Part shown: piece by piece, positions 48,660-57,525 of the stretch
Position numbering within the stretch: position 1 is the stretch's first letter
Layout: each line of letters opens with the position of its first letter
NCBI GenBank assembly: GCA_027485145.1
Contig: JAIXRO010000027.1
Coordinates: 19,743 to 83,742 of the forward strand
Direction of reading: 5' to 3'
Length of the DNA: 64,000 nt
From: Hyphomonadaceae bacterium
Lineage (GTDB): Bacteria; Pseudomonadota; Alphaproteobacteria; Caulobacterales; Hyphomonadaceae
Notes under the pieces: model-generated
Seen by the model: the letters and a program-made list of their open reading frames with translations, nothing else
Told to the model about the DNA's origin: nothing
Databases searched by the model: none
Program-made: the position numbers and the translations under genes

Positions 48660-50552
48660 TCAGATGTCCTGACGTTCAACCTCAAGGTCTTCGAGGGAGA
48701 TGGCGGGCAACGGCCGCTTTTCAGGGCGCGGCAGGGCCAGGCCATCCCTGAGTTTGTCGGCGATCCGGTCCTTGTCGGCATTCGGCGGATAGTTTTCCAG
48801 CGCTGTCGTCCAGGCTTTCCGGGCCTCGTCCTTGCGGTCCTCATGCCAGTAGATATCGCCGAGATGTTCCTCGATTTCCCAATGGCTCTGGGGAAGGAGT
48901 TCGTCGCGCGCGCTTTCGATCAGCCCCTTGGCCCGCTCAAGGTCGCCGAGCTGGAACAGCGCCCAGCCGAACGAATCCGCAATATAGGGGTCCGATTCGG
49001 CGAGCAGCATCGCGCGGGCCAGCACCTTGTAACCTTCCTCATACTTGTCCGTCCGCGTGATGAGAAAATAGCCGAGGGAATTCAACGTGTAAGGATCATT
49101 CGGGCGGGCCAGCCTCTCGGACCGGAGAATGACCAGCGCTTCATTGATCTGGCCCGACCGGCCCAGCGCGTCGGCCAGCACCATCCGGCGATCATGGGTA
49201 TCGTCGATTCGCTGGGCATCCCGCGCATGAACGGCGGCTTGCGCGGCATCGCCGAAATGCAGGTAAACCGAGCTGGCGGCGCCATGCGCGGCCGCTTGTT
49301 CAGCCGGATTTTCAGCAAGGCTCATGAGCTCTGGCACCAGCGCGTAGGCCGCGTCCTTGTCGTTGAGCAACGCCCGCAATTGCAACGCGCCATAGATCGT
49401 CGAGAGCTTTTCCTTCTCGGTGCTGATCTTCAGCGCGGCGTCGATTGCCTTGCGGGCTCCGGCTTCATCGCCGTTCATCAGCAGAGCCTGAGCCGCCGAA
49501 ATCTCGAGAGACGGAGATGTCTTCGGCGCTGTCTGCGCCACATGCGCCGCGCCGGCATAGAGCGCCTCTTCGTACAGCGCGTCGATAATGCTGCTGCGGA
49601 CATTCTCGTTCTCGGGATCGATCAGCAGGATCGAAAGGTCGAACGCTGTTCGCTTGTCGTCAAAACCTTCGATCTCCCCGCCGATCATCACGGTCTGGAT
49701 GTAACGCTGCTGCTGCATCGCGTAGGAGACATCCGACAGGGCCGTCGCGAACCCGGACCGGATCGTCGGCGCCTCGTTGTCGAGGTTCTTGCCGGTTTCC
49801 AGACTGTCGATGGCGGCCGCATAGCTGGTCGCTTCTTCGGGCTGCGCGTCCGCGAGTTTCTGGTAGACCAGCTTCGATTCTTCGACGCGCCCCATGCGCT
49901 GCAGCAGCAGCGAGTGGCGCACGATCACCGTGCTGACATGCGCAAACACGATTCCCTGGGGATCAAACTCATGTTCCGGGGCCTGAATGTTTTCAGGTGT
50001 CAGCGCTTCATAAACGGCGAGGGCCTCATCGTTCCGGCCCGCCGCTTCCAGCATCGCCGCAAGCGAGAGGTCTGCGGTGATACCCGGCATGCCGCCGGCC
50101 ACTTCCCGGTGGCGGTTGATGGCCTCGTCCGTCTTGCCTTCAAGGGCCAGCAGCCAGGCGTCGAGCCAGAGATAGAAGCCCGGCTGCTCGAGGTCAGCCG
50201 ACTCGTCGCCGGTGAGGCCCAGATAGGCCCGCGCGCCTTTCATGTCGTCCGCCGCCGCGCGGTCGAGCGCCAGATAGGCATCGAGGAAACGGTCTTCGGC
50301 CCGTTCGGTTGCCGAGAGGTCTGCGATCAGTTTCAGGAAGCCGGCCGTATCCCCGGCTTTCAGCGCTTCAGACGGCAGCGCGTACTTCGCCCCGCGGACG
50401 GCAGTCGATCTGGCCTGTTTCGACAGTTTCGGCTGCGAGGTTTCCGCGGCGGCCTCGGTCAGTCTGGCCCATCCCGCGGGCAAACTCGTGCATCCCATGA
50501 GCGCAAGCAGGAACCCGGACGCGATCACGGAGTGTTTCAGAGACATCGACAC
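48660..50552 (-). CDS. TPR-repeat lipoprotein
   Basis: 630 residues. A lipoprotein signal ends LALMGC (Cys21). The rest is built of tetratricopeptide-like helical pairs, clearest near the C-terminus (LNSLGYFLITRTDKYEEGYKVL, DSFGWALFQLGDLERAKGLI, EHLGDIYWHEDRKDEARKAW). TPRs mediate protein contacts, so an outer-membrane scaffold role is likely; no enzyme motif is seen. It lies downstream of the ETF-QO gene on the same strand, an arrangement I recall from relatives. A full-length open frame on the opposite strand is a shadow. Confidence 0.85.
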   Translation of the reverse strand: MSMSLKHSVIASGFLLALMGCTSLPAGWARLTEAAAETSQPKLSKQARSTAVRGAKYALPSEALKAGDTAGFLKLIADLSATERAEDRFLDAYLALDRAAADDMKGARAYLGLTGDESADLEQPGFYLWLDAWLLALEGKTDEAINRHREVAGGMPGITADLSLAAMLEAAGRNDEALAVYEALTPENIQAPEHEFDPQGIVFAHVSTVIVRHSLLLQRMGRVEESKLVYQKLADAQPEEATSYAAAIDSLETGKNLDNEAPTIRSGFATALSDVSYAMQQQRYIQTVMIGGEIEGFDDKRTAFDLSILLIDPENENVRSSIIDALYEEALYAGAAHVAQTAPKTSPSLEISAAQALLMNGDEAGARKAIDAALKISTEKEKLSTIYGALQLRALLNDKDAAYALVPELMSLAENPAEQAAAHGAASSVYLHFGDAAQAAVHARDAQRIDDTHDRRMVLADALGRSGQINEALVILRSERLARPNDPYTLNSLGYFLITRTDKYEEGYKVLARAMLLAESDPYIADSFGWALFQLGDLERAKGLIESARDELLPQSHWEIEEHLGDIYWHEDRKDEARKAWTTALENYPPNADKDRIADKLRDGLALPRPEKRPLPAISLEDLEVERQDI

Positions 50553-50655
50553 AAAGGCTCCAGACGGCTGTTACCCGAATGAAGCAGTCCCTTGCGTCAA
50601 GAGCAAGGCACCGGTGTGTGCATCACGCAGAGTTGGCTGCGAATGCCTGTCCGGA

Positions 50656-52335
50656 TTACATGTTCGGATAGGCCGGGCCGCCGCCGCCTTCGGGTACCGT
50701 CCAGTTGATGTTCTGGTTGGGGTCCTTGATGTCGCAGGTCTTGCAGTGGATGCAGTTTTGCGAGTTGATCTGGAACTTGAGATCCGCGCCGGAGCCCACC
50801 CATTCATAAACGCCGGCCGGGCAGTAGCGGGCCGAGGGGCCGGCATACACATCGTGCTCGGAGGATTTCTGCAGCGCGAGATTGGCCACCTTCAAATGGA
50901 TCGGCTGGTCTTCGCCGTGATAGGTGTTGGTGAACGACACGTTGGTCAGCTTGTCGAAGCTGATGACACCGTCCGGCTTCGGATAATCGATCGGCTTGAA
51001 ATACTTGGCGGGCTTGAGCGATTCCGCGTCGGTTTTCGTGTGATGCATCGTCGGCAGGAAGCCGAAGCCGACAAGTGAGCGCATCCACATGTCCGGCACG
51101 CCGATGGCGGCGCCGAGCAGGGTGCCGAATTTCGACATCAGCGGCTTCATGTTGCGCACCGGCGACAGGTCCTTCCAGACCCACGAGGCGCGCACGGCTT
51201 CCGGATAGGACTCAAGCACATCGCTCTGGCGGCCAGCGGACACGGCTTCGAAGGCAGCTTCGGCGGCCAGCATGCCCGTTTTCATGGCGTTATGCGTGCC
51301 CTTGATGCGCGGAAGGTTCACGAACCCGGCCGAGCAGCCGATCAGTGCGCCGCCCGGGAAGGACAGCTGCGGAATCGACTGGATGCCGCCCGAAGTGATC
51401 GCGCGCGCGCCATAGGCGACGCGCTTGCCGCCCTTCAGATAGCGGACAACGTCGGCATGGTGCTTGTAGCGCTGGAACTCGTGATAGGGCGACAGGTAGG
51501 GGTTCTTGTAGTTGAGGTGGACCACGTAGCCGACGGACACGAAGGCCTCACCATTGTCGCGGAAGTGATAAAGGAAACCGCCGCCATCACCGTTCTTGCC
51601 CATGACGGGCCAGCCGAACGTGTGCTGCACGAGGCCTTCCTCGAAGATCTCTTCCGGCACGGACCAGACTTCCTTCAGTCCAATGCCGTACTTCTGCGGA
51701 TCGCTGTCCCTGGTGAGGCCGAACTTTGCCATCAGTTCCTTGGTCAGCGAACCGCGTGCGCCTTCGGCGAACAGAACGTACTTGCCGAGAAGTTCCATGC
51801 CGGGCTGGTAGTCCGGACCGTGCTCGCCGTCCTTGTTGATGCCCATGACGCCGGCGACGATGCCTTTGACCGCGCCCGTCTCATCGTAAACGAGTTCCGA
51901 TGCGGCAAAGCCGGGGAACACTTCAACGCCAAGCTTCTCGGCCTCGGCACCGAGCCAGCGGCAGACATTCGCGAGGGAGCCGATGAAGCAGCCATGATTG
52001 CTCATCAGCGGCGGGAAGGGGGCCCAGCCGACTTCCGCCGAGCCATTCTCGCCCAGCAGCTTGTAGCTGTCGGTCTTCACTTCGGTGGTCAGCGGGCGGT
52101 CAGACCGCGTGCGCCAGTCCGGCAGCAGTTCGTCCAGCGCCTTGGGGTCCAGCACGAGGCCGGAAAGAATGTGCGCGCCGATCTCGCCGCCCTTCTCGAT
52201 GACGACGACCGACAGGTCCGTGCCTGCCTTGTTGGCCAGCTGCTTGAACCGGATGGCGGCCGAAAGGCCGGCCGGGCCTCCGCCGACGATCACCAGATCG
52301 AATTCCATCGACTCGCGTTCGGGGGCGTCGGCCAT
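50656..52335 (-). CDS. Electron transfer flavoprotein-ubiquinone oxidoreductase
   Basis: A 559-residue membrane-associated flavo-iron-sulfur enzyme that passes electrons from ETF (fed by acyl-CoA and amino-acid dehydrogenases) to ubiquinone. The N-terminal FAD motif is VIVGGGPAGLSAAIRF, with GAHILSGLVLDP following. The C-terminal [4Fe-4S] site is CIHCKTCDIKDP plus an upstream Cys in ARYCPAGVYEW. The length is that of the bacterial and mitochondrial enzymes. AAGGAG precedes the start. The probable acyl-CoA ligase at the left edge fits fatty acid use. It is divergent from the UDG gene. Confidence 0.96.
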   Translation of the reverse strand: MADAPERESMEFDLVIVGGGPAGLSAAIRFKQLANKAGTDLSVVVIEKGGEIGAHILSGLVLDPKALDELLPDWRTRSDRPLTTEVKTDSYKLLGENGSAEVGWAPFPPLMSNHGCFIGSLANVCRWLGAEAEKLGVEVFPGFAASELVYDETGAVKGIVAGVMGINKDGEHGPDYQPGMELLGKYVLFAEGARGSLTKELMAKFGLTRDSDPQKYGIGLKEVWSVPEEIFEEGLVQHTFGWPVMGKNGDGGGFLYHFRDNGEAFVSVGYVVHLNYKNPYLSPYHEFQRYKHHADVVRYLKGGKRVAYGARAITSGGIQSIPQLSFPGGALIGCSAGFVNLPRIKGTHNAMKTGMLAAEAAFEAVSAGRQSDVLESYPEAVRASWVWKDLSPVRNMKPLMSKFGTLLGAAIGVPDMWMRSLVGFGFLPTMHHTKTDAESLKPAKYFKPIDYPKPDGVISFDKLTNVSFTNTYHGEDQPIHLKVANLALQKSSEHDVYAGPSARYCPAGVYEWVGSGADLKFQINSQNCIHCKTCDIKDPNQNINWTVPEGGGGPAYPNM

Positions 52336-52449
52336 AGGTCAGCTCCTTGTTTGCGCTATGCGCCTTATCTCTATCCGGATAAGCACTTACAACGTGTTTC
52401 CCGAAGGTCCAGCCCGTCCGCAATGCCAGCCCCTGCGTCAAGAGTGCCC

Positions 52450-53232
52450 ATGACTGCGCTCACCGAATGGTGGACGGACATGGGCGTGAGCGTCGATACG
52501 GCGCTGGTGGACGCGCTGCTCAAGGCTGCGCCCGAAGCCGAACTCGCCCAGCGGGCGATAGAGCCAAAGGGTAGTGTTGCTCCCAGCGCGCCGGCCCGCA
52601 AGGGCGCGCGCACAGAGTCTGACTGGGCGAACGAGGCGCGCGGGAAAGCCCGGGCAGCCCAGACCCTGGACGCCCTGGCTGAAGCGATCCGGGCCTTCGA
52701 GGGCAGCCCGCTCAAGGCCACCTGCGAACAGGCGGTCGTCTCTGACGGGATCGCGGGCGCGAGCCTCATGGTGATCGGGGAGGGCCCCGGCGCCGAGGAA
52801 GACCGGCGCGGACTTCCCTTCGTTGGCAAGGCGGGCCAGCTGCTGGACAAGATGCTCGCCGCCATCGGCCGCTCCCGCGCCGAGAATGCCTTCATCACCA
52901 ACGTCAACTACTGGCGTCCGCCCGGCAACCGGAACCCTGAGGCCGCCGAACTCGCCGTCTGCCGTCCTTTCGTGGACCGCATGATCGAACTCGCGGCGCC
53001 AAAACTGATCATCGCCGCTGGCGGCGTTCCCGCGGTGTCGCTGCTCGCCAGCAAGGACGGCATCATGAAGCTGCGCGGCAATGAATATGCCTACGCCACG
53101 CCGGACGGCTTCAAGGTCCCGGTCATTCCGATTCTCCACCCGGCCTACCTGCTGCGCCGTCCGCAGGACAAGAGCCGCGCCTGGCGCGACCTGATGCTGA
53201 TCGAGAAACGGCTTGCGGAGCTGGGCGGCTGA
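52450..53232 (+). CDS. Family 4 (type-4) uracil-DNA glycosylase
   Basis: 260 residues from the ATG at 52450; an ATG at 52423 is equally possible. The catalytic motif GEGPGAEED spans 110-118, TNVNYWRPPGNRNP lies near 150-163, and the second motif HPAYLLR is at 230-236, marking family-4 UDG, which removes uracil from DNA. Of the four [4Fe-4S] cysteines of the thermophilic prototype only Cys92 and Cys171 seem to be present, so the cluster is probably absent. The N-terminal 90 residues are low in conservation. The next gene starts one base after the stop. Confidence 0.88.
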   Translation: MTALTEWWTDMGVSVDTALVDALLKAAPEAELAQRAIEPKGSVAPSAPARKGARTESDWANEARGKARAAQTLDALAEAIRAFEGSPLKATCEQAVVSDGIAGASLMVIGEGPGAEEDRRGLPFVGKAGQLLDKMLAAIGRSRAENAFITNVNYWRPPGNRNPEAAELAVCRPFVDRMIELAAPKLIIAAGGVPAVSLLASKDGIMKLRGNEYAYATPDGFKVPVIPILHPAYLLRRPQDKSRAWRDLMLIEKRLAELGG

Positions 53233-53916
53233 ATGCCCGCGCCCTTGTCCGTCATCATCCCGGCGCTGAATGCGGCTGCGGATCTGCCGCTTGCGCTCGA
53301 AAGCCTGCTGCCGGGTCTTGAAGCGGGATTGATCCGTGAAGTGATCGTCGCCGATGGCGGCTCGGCCGATGCGACACGCGCGATTGCCGGTTCGGCCGGC
53401 GCAACCGTTATCGACTCGGCCGCCGGGCGCGGAAAGCAGCTGCGCGCAGGCGCGGCCGCCGCTCGCGGCGAATGGTTCCTGTTCCTGCATGCCGACACGG
53501 CCCTCTCGCGCGACTGGCCGGAACGTGCCGCCGCGCACATGGGCACCCGGCCCGGTCTTGCCGCAGCCTTCAAGCTGAAGTTCCGTTCGGATGCTTCGCA
53601 AGCGCGGTGGCTGGAGGCGAGGGCCAATCGCCGCGCCCGGTGGCTCGGCTTGCCGTATGGCGATCAGGGATTGCTGATCTCGCGCGCGCTTTACGAAGAG
53701 ATTGGTGGATATGCCGACGTGCCGCTGATGGAAGACGTGATGATCTCGCGAACGCTCGGCAAACGCCGGCTGGTCATCCTGGACGCCGAAGCGCGAACGT
53801 CGGCGGCGAAGTATGAGCGCGATGGCTGGCGAAAGCGCGCCTGGTCCAACGCCTGGCTGCTGACACGGTTCCTGCTTGGCGCAACGCCCGAAGCGCTCGC
53901 GAAAGCCTATCGCTAG
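53233..53916 (+). CDS. GT2 glycosyltransferase, TIGR04283-like
   Basis: A 227-residue GT-A fold glycosyltransferase starting LSVIIPALNAAADLPLALES, with DGGSADATRAIA, the DxD-like HADT in FLFLHADTALS and a MEDV acceptor-site motif. The short form and GDQGLLISRALYEEIGGY suggest the TIGR04283 group, found in arsenosugar-type clusters. It starts directly after the UDG stop (TGA-ATG), so it is probably cotranscribed with it. The related TIGR04282-like gene lies 0.6 kb away across a divergent lipoprotein. The actual sugar substrate is unknown. Confidence 0.85.
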   Translation: MPAPLSVIIPALNAAADLPLALESLLPGLEAGLIREVIVADGGSADATRAIAGSAGATVIDSAAGRGKQLRAGAAAARGEWFLFLHADTALSRDWPERAAAHMGTRPGLAAAFKLKFRSDASQARWLEARANRRARWLGLPYGDQGLLISRALYEEIGGYADVPLMEDVMISRTLGKRRLVILDAEARTSAAKYERDGWRKRAWSNAWLLTRFLLGATPEALAKAYR

Positions 53917-54443
53917 TTCTTGCCCGCCCACCATGCGGGGTCAGCAAACTCGTCCGCATAGGTCTCTTTCAGGAATGCCCGGAACCCGGCGATGTCGGTG
54001 ACCGTGCAGGTTTTGGAATCCGCCCGCACGATTCCGGAACGGTGGCTGTCTTCGTCGCCCATGTCCGCGCAGTCCGGCATGGCAATCTCGAACCGCGGGG
54101 CACCGTCCACGCTCGCGCTGGTCGGGCGTGCGACGACGTAGATCCACCCTACTTCGTCCTCGTCCCGAAGTTCGGCCTCGCCGAGATAGACCGGCACGCC
54201 TCCGGCCTCTGTCAAAGGCTCGAACCGGACCCGGACTTCTTCCTGGTCGTCGTCTTCCAGCGTCAGCAGATAGCCATCGCCCGAAGGAATGCCGGTCCGG
54301 CAGGGCGGCTCATCCGGCGTGCAAAAGGCGACCGGCCCCTTCGCAAGCAGTGTGCCTGTCACGACACGCGGCGCTTCCGACATGAAGCAGGCCGAGAGCA
54401 GCGTGGTTGCCAGAAGCGGGATCACCAGAATGTGCGGCTTCAT
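53913..54443 (-). CDS. Lipoprotein of unknown function
   Basis: 176 residues from the ATG at 54443 (AAGGAAA upstream); the frame is open further but without family-like sequence. A lipoprotein signal ends TTLLSAC (Cys18 or 19). The remaining domain is acidic (several Asp/Glu runs such as EDDDQEE) with four further cysteines in pairs, e.g. AFCTPDEPPCRTG. I do not recognise the family. Its 3' end overlaps the convergent glycosyltransferase by 4 bases, and it is divergent from the TIGR04282-like gene. Confidence 0.7.
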   Translation of the reverse strand: MKPHILVIPLLATTLLSACFMSEAPRVVTGTLLAKGPVAFCTPDEPPCRTGIPSGDGYLLTLEDDDQEEVRVRFEPLTEAGGVPVYLGEAELRDEDEVGWIYVVARPTSASVDGAPRFEIAMPDCADMGDEDSHRSGIVRADSKTCTVTDIAGFRAFLKETYADEFADPAWWAGKN

Positions 54444-54522
54444 AACGGACTGATTTCCTTGCGTTTCCAGATTCTGCCGGTCAGGTTGGACCTCCTTTCC
54501 GGCGAATCCAAGGCTCTGACTG

Positions 54523-55125
54523 ATGCGTCCTGCGACATTGCTTGTCTTTGCCAAGCCGCCCCGGATCGGCCTGTCGAAGACGCGCCTGGCGGCTGGGCTC
54601 GGGAAGGCCGCCGCGCGCCGGATCGCGGCGTTCACGCTGGCCCGCACGCTCAGGGCCGCCCGGGCAAGTGGCTGCCGCGTGATCATCTATGTGGCGCCTG
54701 ACAGCGCCTTGCGCACGGGCCATGGCCGGCACTCGTTCACGGGATTTGACCTCAAGCCCCAAGGCCAAGGCGGCCTCACCGAACGTCTCGGGCGCGGCTT
54801 TCGCGAAGCGCCGCTCGGGCCGGTTTTCTTTATTGGCGCGGATGCACCCGACGTGACCGCGAGGCGCTTGCGGGATGCCGCCGCCCAGCTCCGGCGTTCA
54901 GATGCGGTATTCGGGCCGGCACGCGATGGCGGCTTCTGGCTGTTCGGGCTGCACAAGCGGCCGCGCACCGAGGCGCCGTTTCGAGGCGTTCGCTGGTCCG
55001 GTCCGCACGCGATGGAAGACGTGTGGAGCCGGCTGCCGCCGCACAGCCGCATTGGCCTGCTGGACCAGCTGATCGACATTGATGAGTCAGATGACTGGAC
55101 CGACTGGGTGCGCGCCCAAGGCTGA
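54523..55125 (+). CDS. TIGR04282-like glycosyltransferase (DUF2064)
   Basis: A 200-residue nucleotidyl/glycosyl-transferase-like protein with LLVFAKPPRIGLSKTRLAAGLG at the start, GLTERLGRGFREA in the middle, the FFIGADAPDV acidic motif and FGPARDGGFWLFGL. These mark the TIGR04282 / DUF2064 family that pairs with TIGR04283 in arsenosugar-type gene sets. No arsenic genes are visible nearby. It is followed, 65 bases later, by the SOS-box radical SAM gene in the same direction. Confidence 0.85.
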   Translation: MRPATLLVFAKPPRIGLSKTRLAAGLGKAAARRIAAFTLARTLRAARASGCRVIIYVAPDSALRTGHGRHSFTGFDLKPQGQGGLTERLGRGFREAPLGPVFFIGADAPDVTARRLRDAAAQLRRSDAVFGPARDGGFWLFGLHKRPRTEAPFRGVRWSGPHAMEDVWSRLPPHSRIGLLDQLIDIDESDDWTDWVRAQG

Positions 55126-55150
55126 ATTCCCCAAAGAAACCCCTCACGAA

Positions 55151-55165
55151 GTTCTTGATTTGTTC
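55151..55165 (+). promoter_or_regulatory. LexA (SOS) box
   Basis: GTTC-TTGATTT-GTTC: a perfect GTTC-N7-GTTC direct repeat, the alphaproteobacterial LexA operator form. It ends 25 bases before the ATG of the radical SAM gene and lies in the 65-base gap after the previous gene, where a promoter would be. Confidence 0.85.
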
Positions 55166-55190
55166 TTTTTCCTGTGGCTTGTCTTGCCGC

Positions 55191-56324
55191 ATGAGAACCG
55201 AGCAGAAACTGAAGAAATCAGGCCGCGTCACGCTGATCGACACCGCCGCCGTCGCCGAGCGGTTCGAGCATCGCGGACGCGGCGCGGTCTCCAACCAGGC
55301 CGGGCGATACGAGAAGCAGACGCACAATCCGTTCGATGATGGCTGGAGCACGATCGAGGATGACGCGCTGCCACTGGAAACGGTGCTTCTCGACGATACC
55401 GCCAAGACAATCATCACCTTCAACAAGTCGCCCGACATCAGCTTTGACCGCACCGTCAATCCCTATCGCGGGTGTGAGCATGGCTGCATCTATTGCTTCG
55501 CCCGCCCCACACATGCCTGGGCGGGCCTGTCGGCGGGGCTGGATTTCGAGAGCCGGATTTTCCGGAAGGCAAATGCGCCGGACCTGCTGGTCCGGGAGCT
55601 GAACCGGCCGGCCTATGTCCCGCGTCCGATCGCCCTCGGCATGAACACAGACGCCTACCAGCCCGTGGAGCGCGAACAGAAACTGACGCGCCGCCTGCTC
55701 GAAATCCTGTCCGCCCACAACCATCCCGTCAGCCTGCTGACCAAATCGGCGCTGATCCAGCGCGATATCGATATACTCGCCCCGATGGCGCAGAAGGGCA
55801 TCGTGCGCGTCGGCATTTCCATCACGACGCTGGACCGTACGCTCGCCCGCAAGATGGAGCCGCGTGCGGCGACACCGGAGCGCCGGCTGGAAACGGTGCG
55901 CGCGCTGTCGGAGGCGGGCATCCCCGTGGCGGTTATGACGGCACCGATCATTCCGGGACTGAATGATCACGAGATCGAAGCCTTGCTTGCGGCGGCGTCA
56001 GCCTATGGCGCCTCGGGAGCGGGCTATGTCGGCCTGCGGCTGCCTTTCGAGATAAAGGACTTGTTTCACGAATGGCTCGTCCAGCATGTGCCGGACCGGG
56101 CCGCGCGGGTGATCAACCTCATCCGCGAGATGCGCGGCGGCAAGGATTACGATCCGCGCTGGTTCGAACGCGGCCGGGGCAGGGGCCCGATGGCGGACTT
56201 GATAAACCAGCGCTTTCACAAGGCAGCGGCGCGGGCCGGCCTGGACCGGAAACGGCCCGAACTGCGCACGGACCTGTTCCGGCCGCGCGAGACACCGGAC
56301 GGCCAGTTCCTGCTCGGCCTGTAG
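55191..56324 (+). CDS. PA0069-family radical SAM protein (SplB-like)
   Basis: 377 residues. The radical SAM cysteines are Cys95, 99 and 102 in PYRGCEHGCIYCFARP, with the usual NPFDDGW and FNKSPDISFDRTVNPYRG lead-in. Later KSALIQRDIDIL and VGISITTLD are also family features. Members look like spore photoproduct lyase relatives but their reaction is not established. A perfect SOS box sits directly upstream, so DNA damage control is likely. The start at 55191 is chosen because it lies behind the operator; a start at 55155 would put the operator inside the gene. Confidence 0.88.
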   Translation: MRTEQKLKKSGRVTLIDTAAVAERFEHRGRGAVSNQAGRYEKQTHNPFDDGWSTIEDDALPLETVLLDDTAKTIITFNKSPDISFDRTVNPYRGCEHGCIYCFARPTHAWAGLSAGLDFESRIFRKANAPDLLVRELNRPAYVPRPIALGMNTDAYQPVEREQKLTRRLLEILSAHNHPVSLLTKSALIQRDIDILAPMAQKGIVRVGISITTLDRTLARKMEPRAATPERRLETVRALSEAGIPVAVMTAPIIPGLNDHEIEALLAAASAYGASGAGYVGLRLPFEIKDLFHEWLVQHVPDRAARVINLIREMRGGKDYDPRWFERGRGRGPMADLINQRFHKAAARAGLDRKRPELRTDLFRPRETPDGQFLLGL

Positions 56325-56374
56325 GCGTTCCAGCACGGCGCGCTGACCAGCAGTAACCTTTCGGTAGGCTTTTC

Positions 56375-56390
56375 TTAAACGCACAGTAAC
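56375..56390 (+). promoter_or_regulatory. CtrA-like box upstream of ccrM
   Basis: TTAA-ACGCACA-GTAAC, one base from the TTAA-N7-TTAAC CtrA site. It lies about 50 bases upstream of ccrM, as in the Caulobacter promoter, where CtrA activates ccrM late in the cell cycle. A further GTAA half-site is at 56353. Confidence 0.65.
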
Positions 56391-56404
56391 CGGCGCGACC
56401 CAGA

Positions 56405-56409
56405 GATTC
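56405..56409 (+). promoter_or_regulatory. GANTC methylation site in the ccrM leader
   Basis: GATTC lies between the CtrA-like box and the ccrM start. In Caulobacter, GANTC sites in the ccrM leader reduce transcription when fully methylated. The single site here suits such feedback. Confidence 0.55.
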
Positions 56410-56421
56410 CGCAGCAAGTAG

Positions 56422-57522
<1,101 letters not shown>

Positions 57523-57525
57523 AGT

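Noticed and set aside
48657-50582. 641-codon plus-strand frame opposite the TPR lipoprotein
   Set aside because: Nearly equal in length, but the minus-strand protein has a lipobox and TPR periodicity, while the plus-strand product has neither a signal nor a ribosome site.
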